A model generated the notes under the pieces. The model made no database searches. It saw nothing but the letters and a program-made list of their open reading frames with translations, and was not told the origin of the DNA. Shown one piece after another: positions 31,472 to 34,860 of a DNA stretch of 34,860 nucleotides (position 1 is the first letter of the stretch; each line of letters starts with the position of its first letter). Made by a program: the position numbers and the translations under genes. Origin of the DNA: Treponema sp. JC4. GTDB lineage: Bacteria > Spirochaetota > Spirochaetia > Treponematales > Treponemataceae. The stretch covers positions 1 to 34,860 of the forward strand of contig NZ_AJGU01000025.1 in NCBI RefSeq assembly GCF_000260795.1, read 5' to 3'.

Positions 31472-32265
31472 TACTTCTCCTCCTTTAATCCAAGTGCTTC
31501 AGCAAGCAGTTCTGTAAAGTAAATTACATCGAGTTTGCTATTGCCTTTGTTTTTTGTAAGATTGTATTTACAAAGCGGGCAGCTTGTTACAAGGAAGTCT
31601 GCTCCCATATCCTCTGCGTTTGCAAGAATCTTTTCTGTGCGTGACTTTGGAATAGAAGCGTCTTCGAACATTGTGTAAGCGCCGCAACATTCGTTTCTCT
31701 GTGAGTAAATGACAGGGGTAGCTCCGATAGCCTTGATAAAATCTTCAAGAAGCTGTGGATTCTCCGGATCATCAAGCTGAAGAACCTTACCAGGACGCAA
31801 AAGAAGACATCCGTAATAAGCACCAATCTTTTTGCCAGTGAATGGCTTTTTAACTGCTGCCTTTACCTTGTCCCAGCCGATGACGTCGCGAAGAACTTCC
31901 AGATAATGAAGAACTTTTGTTTCTCCATGATACTCGATTTCATCGTGAGCCAGATAATTGTTCACCTTGAGAATAACGTTTTCATCATTCTGCATGTCAT
32001 CGTTAACCTGTTTGATAACGTTGTAGCATGCAGAACAAAGTGTAACTAAATCCTGTTTAGCATCGCGGGCATTTGCCAGAGCGCGAACTGACGGAAGCTT
32101 TGTAGCTATTTCGTCTTTTGCAAGCGGATATTCACCTCCGCAGCACTGCCATTCAGGAATTTCTTCAAGTGTGAAACCCAATGCTTCCGCAGATGCACGT
32201 GCGTATTTATCAAGGTCAAGTGCCTTGTTTTTTAACGTACATCCAGGAAAATATGAATAATTCAT
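31471..32265 (-). CDS. hdrB: Heterodisulfide reductase subunit B-like, CCG-domain protein
   Basis: The 264-residue protein has both CCG repeats complete: Cys9, Cys41-42, Cys77, Cys80 and Cys153, Cys193-194, Cys229, Cys232. In HdrB each repeat holds a noncubane [4Fe-4S] cluster that works on a disulfide. Because no ligand is lost, the catalytic site may be active. It is the first gene of the nine-gene operon, with an AGGAG Shine-Dalgarno. In methanogen thiol:fumarate reductase an HdrB-like domain is fused to the iron-sulfur subunit; here it is a separate protein. Confidence 0.92.
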   Translation of the reverse strand: MNYSYFPGCTLKNKALDLDKYARASAEALGFTLEEIPEWQCCGGEYPLAKDEIATKLPSVRALANARDAKQDLVTLCSACYNVIKQVNDDMQNDENVILKVNNYLAHDEIEYHGETKVLHYLEVLRDVIGWDKVKAAVKKPFTGKKIGAYYGCLLLRPGKVLQLDDPENPQLLEDFIKAIGATPVIYSQRNECCGAYTMFEDASIPKSRTEKILANAEDMGADFLVTSCPLCKYNLTKNKGNSKLDVIYFTELLAEALGLKEEK

Positions 32266-32310
32266 ACTTGCTCCTATAAATGTATTAAACTATTTAATTT
32301 GCTCTAATTA

Positions 32311-32395
32311 GGCCGTATAAAAATACGGCCGTGATAATTTAGATAGGTAAACCTAAAAATTGCTCTCGCAATTTTCTTAACGGTTTGCTATCAAT
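32311..32395 (+). repeat. Two-hairpin repeat, family C copy 2
   Basis: A hairpin GGCCGTAT-aaaa-ATACGGCC (32311-32330) is followed by a linker with AGGTAAACCTA, then AAAATTGC-tctc-GCAATTTT (32356-32375), TTAACG and TTTGCTAT. Linker, second hairpin and trailing block match the element at 15822-15902, while the first hairpin keeps its shape but not its sequence. On the minus strand the second hairpin has a GAGA loop and a TTTTT tail and can end the mdh-fumC transcript. Confidence 0.65.
32355..32376 (-). terminator. Probable terminator after fumC
   Basis: An 8-bp A/T-rich stem (AAAATTGC/GCAATTTT) with a GNRA-type GAGA loop ends in TTTTT on the minus strand, 30 nt after the fumC stop. It is weak in GC content and may allow read-through into the hdr operon. 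Confidence 0.5.
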
Positions 32396-32405
32396 CAAGA
32401 AAAAA

Positions 32406-33806
32406 CTAGTTTTTTCTCTCACCCTGTGGATAAGCCATACTTTCAGGTTTGAAAACCTCATCAAACTTTTCAGCTGTGAGGAAGCCAAGTCCTACGCAGG
32501 CATCTTTAAGAGAAATATTCTCGTCGAATGCCTTGTGGGCTGTCTTTGCAGCGTTCTCATAACCAATGTATGGGTTCAATGCAGTAACAAGCATCAAAGA
32601 GTTGTACAAGTTGTGGTGCATCTTTTCTTTGTTTGCTTTGATACCAACAGCACAGTTCTTGTTGAATGAGAGCATAGCCTCTGCCAGAAGGCGTGCAGAC
32701 TGAATGAAGTTGTATGCAATCACAGGCATGAATACGTTCAATTCAAAGTTACCCTGTGAAGCTGCAAATCCTACAGCTGCGTCATTTCCCATAACCTGAA
32801 CTGCAACCATTGTTACAGCTTCGCACTGAGTAGGGTTTACCTTTCCAGGCATGATAGAAGAACCCGGTTCGTTTTCCGGAATATGGATTTCTCCAAGACC
32901 GTCACGAGGACCAGATGCAAGCCAGCGTACATCGTTAGCGATTTTCATCATATCTGCGGCAAGAGCTTTGATTGCTCCGTGAGCGAATACGAGTTCGTCT
33001 TTAGATGTGAGGGCATGGAATTTGTTTGGAGCGGTAATAAAATCTTTGCCAGTAAGTTTTGAAACAGCTTCTGCAACCTTAGAATCAAATCCTTTTGGTG
33101 CGTTCAAGCCGGTTCCTACCGCAGTTCCACCCAATGCCAGCTGCTTAAGATATGGAAGTGAAGATGCAAGCATCTCCTTGTCACGTTCGAGGGAAGTTCT
33201 CCAACCGCTGATTTCCTGATCAAAAGAGATAGGTACAGCATCCTGAAGGTGAGTACGACCAGATTTAACGATGCCTTCGTTTTCTTTTTCAAGCTTTTTG
33301 AAGGTAGCCACCAAAGTATCAATTGCAGGGAAGAGTTTGTCTTCAATTACACTTACAGCAGAAATATGAAGTGCTGTAGGGAATGTGTCGTTAGATGACT
33401 GGCTCATATTGATATCATCGTTTGGATGACACAATTTTTTGCCGGCAATCTCGTTGGCACGGTTTGCAATTACTTCATTGGCATTCATGTTAGACTGTGT
33501 ACCAGAACCTGTCTGCCATACAACAAGAGGGAAGTGGTCATTAAGACTGCCTGAAATAACTTCGTCACAAGCCTGAGAAATTGCCTTGAGTTTTTCATCA
33601 GTCATTTTCTCAGGTTTGAGGGCGTTGTTAGCCATTGCAGCTGCCTTTTTAAGGTAACCGAAAGCCTTTGTAATCTCGCGAGGCATTGTTTCAATTCCTA
33701 CGCCGATTTCAAAGTTCTCATGGCTACGCTCAGTCTGAGCTCCCCAGTACTTGTCTGCAGGAACTTTTACTTCACCCATTGAATCATGTTCAATTTTGTA
33801 TTCCAT
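32406..33806 (-). CDS. fumC: Class II fumarase
   Basis: The enzyme interconverts malate and fumarate without an iron-sulfur cluster. The 466-residue protein has the family signature GSSIMPGKVNP (315-325) with catalytic Ser316, the catalytic His186 in GRTHLQDA, and WQTGSGTQSNMNANEV. Length is normal for class II. It has an AAGGA Shine-Dalgarno and follows the malate dehydrogenase gene after a 51-nt gap with a hairpin. In this locus it would supply fumarate to the reductase. Confidence 0.96.
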   Translation of the reverse strand: MEYKIEHDSMGEVKVPADKYWGAQTERSHENFEIGVGIETMPREITKAFGYLKKAAAMANNALKPEKMTDEKLKAISQACDEVISGSLNDHFPLVVWQTGSGTQSNMNANEVIANRANEIAGKKLCHPNDDINMSQSSNDTFPTALHISAVSVIEDKLFPAIDTLVATFKKLEKENEGIVKSGRTHLQDAVPISFDQEISGWRTSLERDKEMLASSLPYLKQLALGGTAVGTGLNAPKGFDSKVAEAVSKLTGKDFITAPNKFHALTSKDELVFAHGAIKALAADMMKIANDVRWLASGPRDGLGEIHIPENEPGSSIMPGKVNPTQCEAVTMVAVQVMGNDAAVGFAASQGNFELNVFMPVIAYNFIQSARLLAEAMLSFNKNCAVGIKANKEKMHHNLYNSLMLVTALNPYIGYENAAKTAHKAFDENISLKDACVGLGFLTAEKFDEVFKPESMAYPQGERKN

Positions 33807-33825
33807 ATTTTTATTATCCTTAAAA

Positions 33826-33851
33826 GAAAGTGCACCCGTAAGTGCACTTTC
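33826..33851 (-). terminator. Hairpin between mdh and fumC (attenuator-like)
   Basis: GAAAGTGCAC (33826-33835) and GTGCACTTTC (33842-33851) form a perfect 10-bp stem with a 6-nt loop. On the minus strand the tail is only TTTT, so termination is probably partial. It lies before the fumC Shine-Dalgarno. Confidence 0.6.
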
Positions 33852-33857
33852 AATAAT

Positions 33858-34799
33858 TTAGAATTTAAGCTGTTTGATTACGTCTTTAAGACAGTCAGCA
33901 CTGTGCTTAAGAGATGCAATTTCTGCGTCTGTGATTGGTGCTACGATGTGTGATGAAAGACCTTTTCTTCCAACGATACAAGGAATAGAAAGACATACAT
34001 CATCAATTCCGTATTCACCGTTAAGCATTGTAGAAACAGTAAGCATAGAATCTGTTTCATAATCCAAAGCTTCACACAAAGTTGCAGTTGTAATACCAAT
34101 TGCATAGTTTGTGCATTTTTTAGCAGCGATGATGATACCGCCAGACTTGCGGATATAGTCTTCTACGTCATCTTTGTTGAAAGAAGAAAGTGAAAGACCG
34201 TTTGCTGCTTTAGCAAAGTTTTCAACTGGTACAGAACCGATGTTTGCAAGAGACCAAGGAACAAAAGAAGAATCTCCGTGTTCACCAAATACATAACCGT
34301 GAACGTTTTCCTGAGCTACTTTGTAAGTTTCTGCAATGCGGGCACGGAAACGTGCTGTATCAAGCATTGTACCTGTACCAATGATGTGGTTAGCAGGAAT
34401 GCCAGATGTTTTTACAAACTGATATGTAAGGATATCAACAGGGTTTGCTACGATAACGTAAAGAGCGTCTGGAGCCACCTTTGTAATTTCAGGAATGATT
34501 GATTTTGTGATGTCAACATTTGTCTGAGCAAGATCAAGGCGTGACTGACCAGGCTTTCTTGCAACACCAGAAGTAAGAACTACGATGTCAGAACCTTTTG
34601 CATCGTTATAATCACCATCGTGAATATAAACAGGTCCAATAAATGGAGTACCCTGACGGATATCCATTGCTTCACCCATAGCGCGGTCTTTAGCGATATC
34701 AATGAGTACAATCTCAGAAGCAAGCTGTCTTAAAGTCAATGCGTAAGCAATTGTAGAACCAACCTGTCCTGCGCCAATAATAGTAATCTTGTTTGACAT
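33858..34799 (-). CDS. mdh: Lactate/malate dehydrogenase family; predicted malate dehydrogenase
   Basis: The 313-residue NAD enzyme has GAGQVG, an acidic residue (Asp in LIDIAKD) that favours NAD over NADP, NPVD, the catalytic Asp-His pair (LDTARFR and GEHGDS) and the substrate-binding arginines. At the specificity position (residue 102 of Bacillus LDH) it has Arg in VARKPGQSR, as in malate dehydrogenases, where lactate dehydrogenases have Gln. The overall sequence is LDH-like (GEHGDSSFVPWS), so similarity searches may call it lactate dehydrogenase. The ATG at 34799 is chosen because AAGGAG lies 8 nt upstream; the ATG at 34805 would be only 2 nt from it. Confidence 0.88.
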   Translation of the reverse strand: MSNKITIIGAGQVGSTIAYALTLRQLASEIVLIDIAKDRAMGEAMDIRQGTPFIGPVYIHDGDYNDAKGSDIVVLTSGVARKPGQSRLDLAQTNVDITKSIIPEITKVAPDALYVIVANPVDILTYQFVKTSGIPANHIIGTGTMLDTARFRARIAETYKVAQENVHGYVFGEHGDSSFVPWSLANIGSVPVENFAKAANGLSLSSFNKDDVEDYIRKSGGIIIAAKKCTNYAIGITTATLCEALDYETDSMLTVSTMLNGEYGIDDVCLSIPCIVGRKGLSSHIVAPITDAEIASLKHSADCLKDVIKQLKF

Positions 34800-34860
34800 A
34801 TGCATGTCTCCTTAAACAAAAATATGATTAAACCAATATTAATTCGATTTGGGTATTGTT
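34800..34860. other. Upstream region of mdh, window edge
   Basis: Apart from the Shine-Dalgarno AAGGAG (complement of 34808-34813), this short AT-rich stretch shows no gene. The promoter of the mdh-fumC unit probably lies here or beyond the edge. Confidence 0.4.

Noticed and set aside
32266-32310. Promoter for the hdrB operon
   Set aside because: Only poor matches (TTAGAG-17-TACATT) are present, so I did not list one; read-through from fumC or a promoter of another type is possible.
1-34860. CRISPR array, tRNA or rRNA genes, insertion sequence
   Set aside because: No regularly spaced direct repeats, no cloverleaf with CCA end, no rRNA stretches and no transposase-like frame were seen.

Overview
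The window looks like chromosomal DNA of an anaerobic spirochaete, most likely a gut or rumen Treponema. The reasons are the AT-rich coding style, the gene blocks rpsB-tsf-frr-uppS-cdsA-dxr-rseP and rpmF-acpP-rnc, an HU-like/DUF4469-type protein, several short exported proteins of treponemal style, and a succinate-fermentation locus. The genus is an inference from content and was not tested by search.

Layout. 1-1822 (minus strand) is an accessory patch: a partial unknown gene, an HU-like/DUF4469-type protein, a small membrane protein and an NlpC/P60 peptidase, arranged like a phage lysis cassette. 1964-5650 makes nucleotide sugars (manC, rfbA, rfbC, then rfbD convergent). 5676-9305 holds an exported protein, a class I aminotransferase and glycogen synthase. 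9542-17614 (minus) is a long housekeeping block: rpsB, tsf, frr, uppS, cdsA, dxr, rseP and an exported beta-propeller. The last two each carry an apparent 1-nt frameshift in this sequence. 17811-21913 has maf, two exported proteins, coaD, rpmF, acpP and rnc.

21967-34799 (all minus) is the most interesting part. Read in transcription order it encodes a predicted malate dehydrogenase, fumarase, then nine tightly packed genes: hdrB, hdrC, hdrA, an MvhD/FlxD-like protein, two ferredoxin-type subunits (FlxC/FlxB-like), an FAD/NAD(P) reductase (FlxA-like), and the iron-sulfur and flavoprotein subunits of a fumarate reductase. After a strong terminator comes an AspT/SucE-type carboxylate exporter. 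Together these genes would take oxaloacetate to malate, fumarate and succinate and export it. Fumarate reduction appears to be wired to a soluble, probably electron-bifurcating NADH:Flx-Hdr module rather than to a quinone-linked membrane enzyme.

Two other patterns stand out. Several genes (manC, the aminotransferase, the 5676-6395 gene, coaD, the 19308-19859 lipoprotein, rnc) have a -10 box ending only 6-8 nt before the ATG and no Shine-Dalgarno sequence, so they look leaderless. Intergenic gaps carry structured repeats of at least three families; one pair shows compensatory base changes in its stems. I saw no tRNA, rRNA, CRISPR array or insertion sequence. No gene-free stretch exceeds 300 bases.
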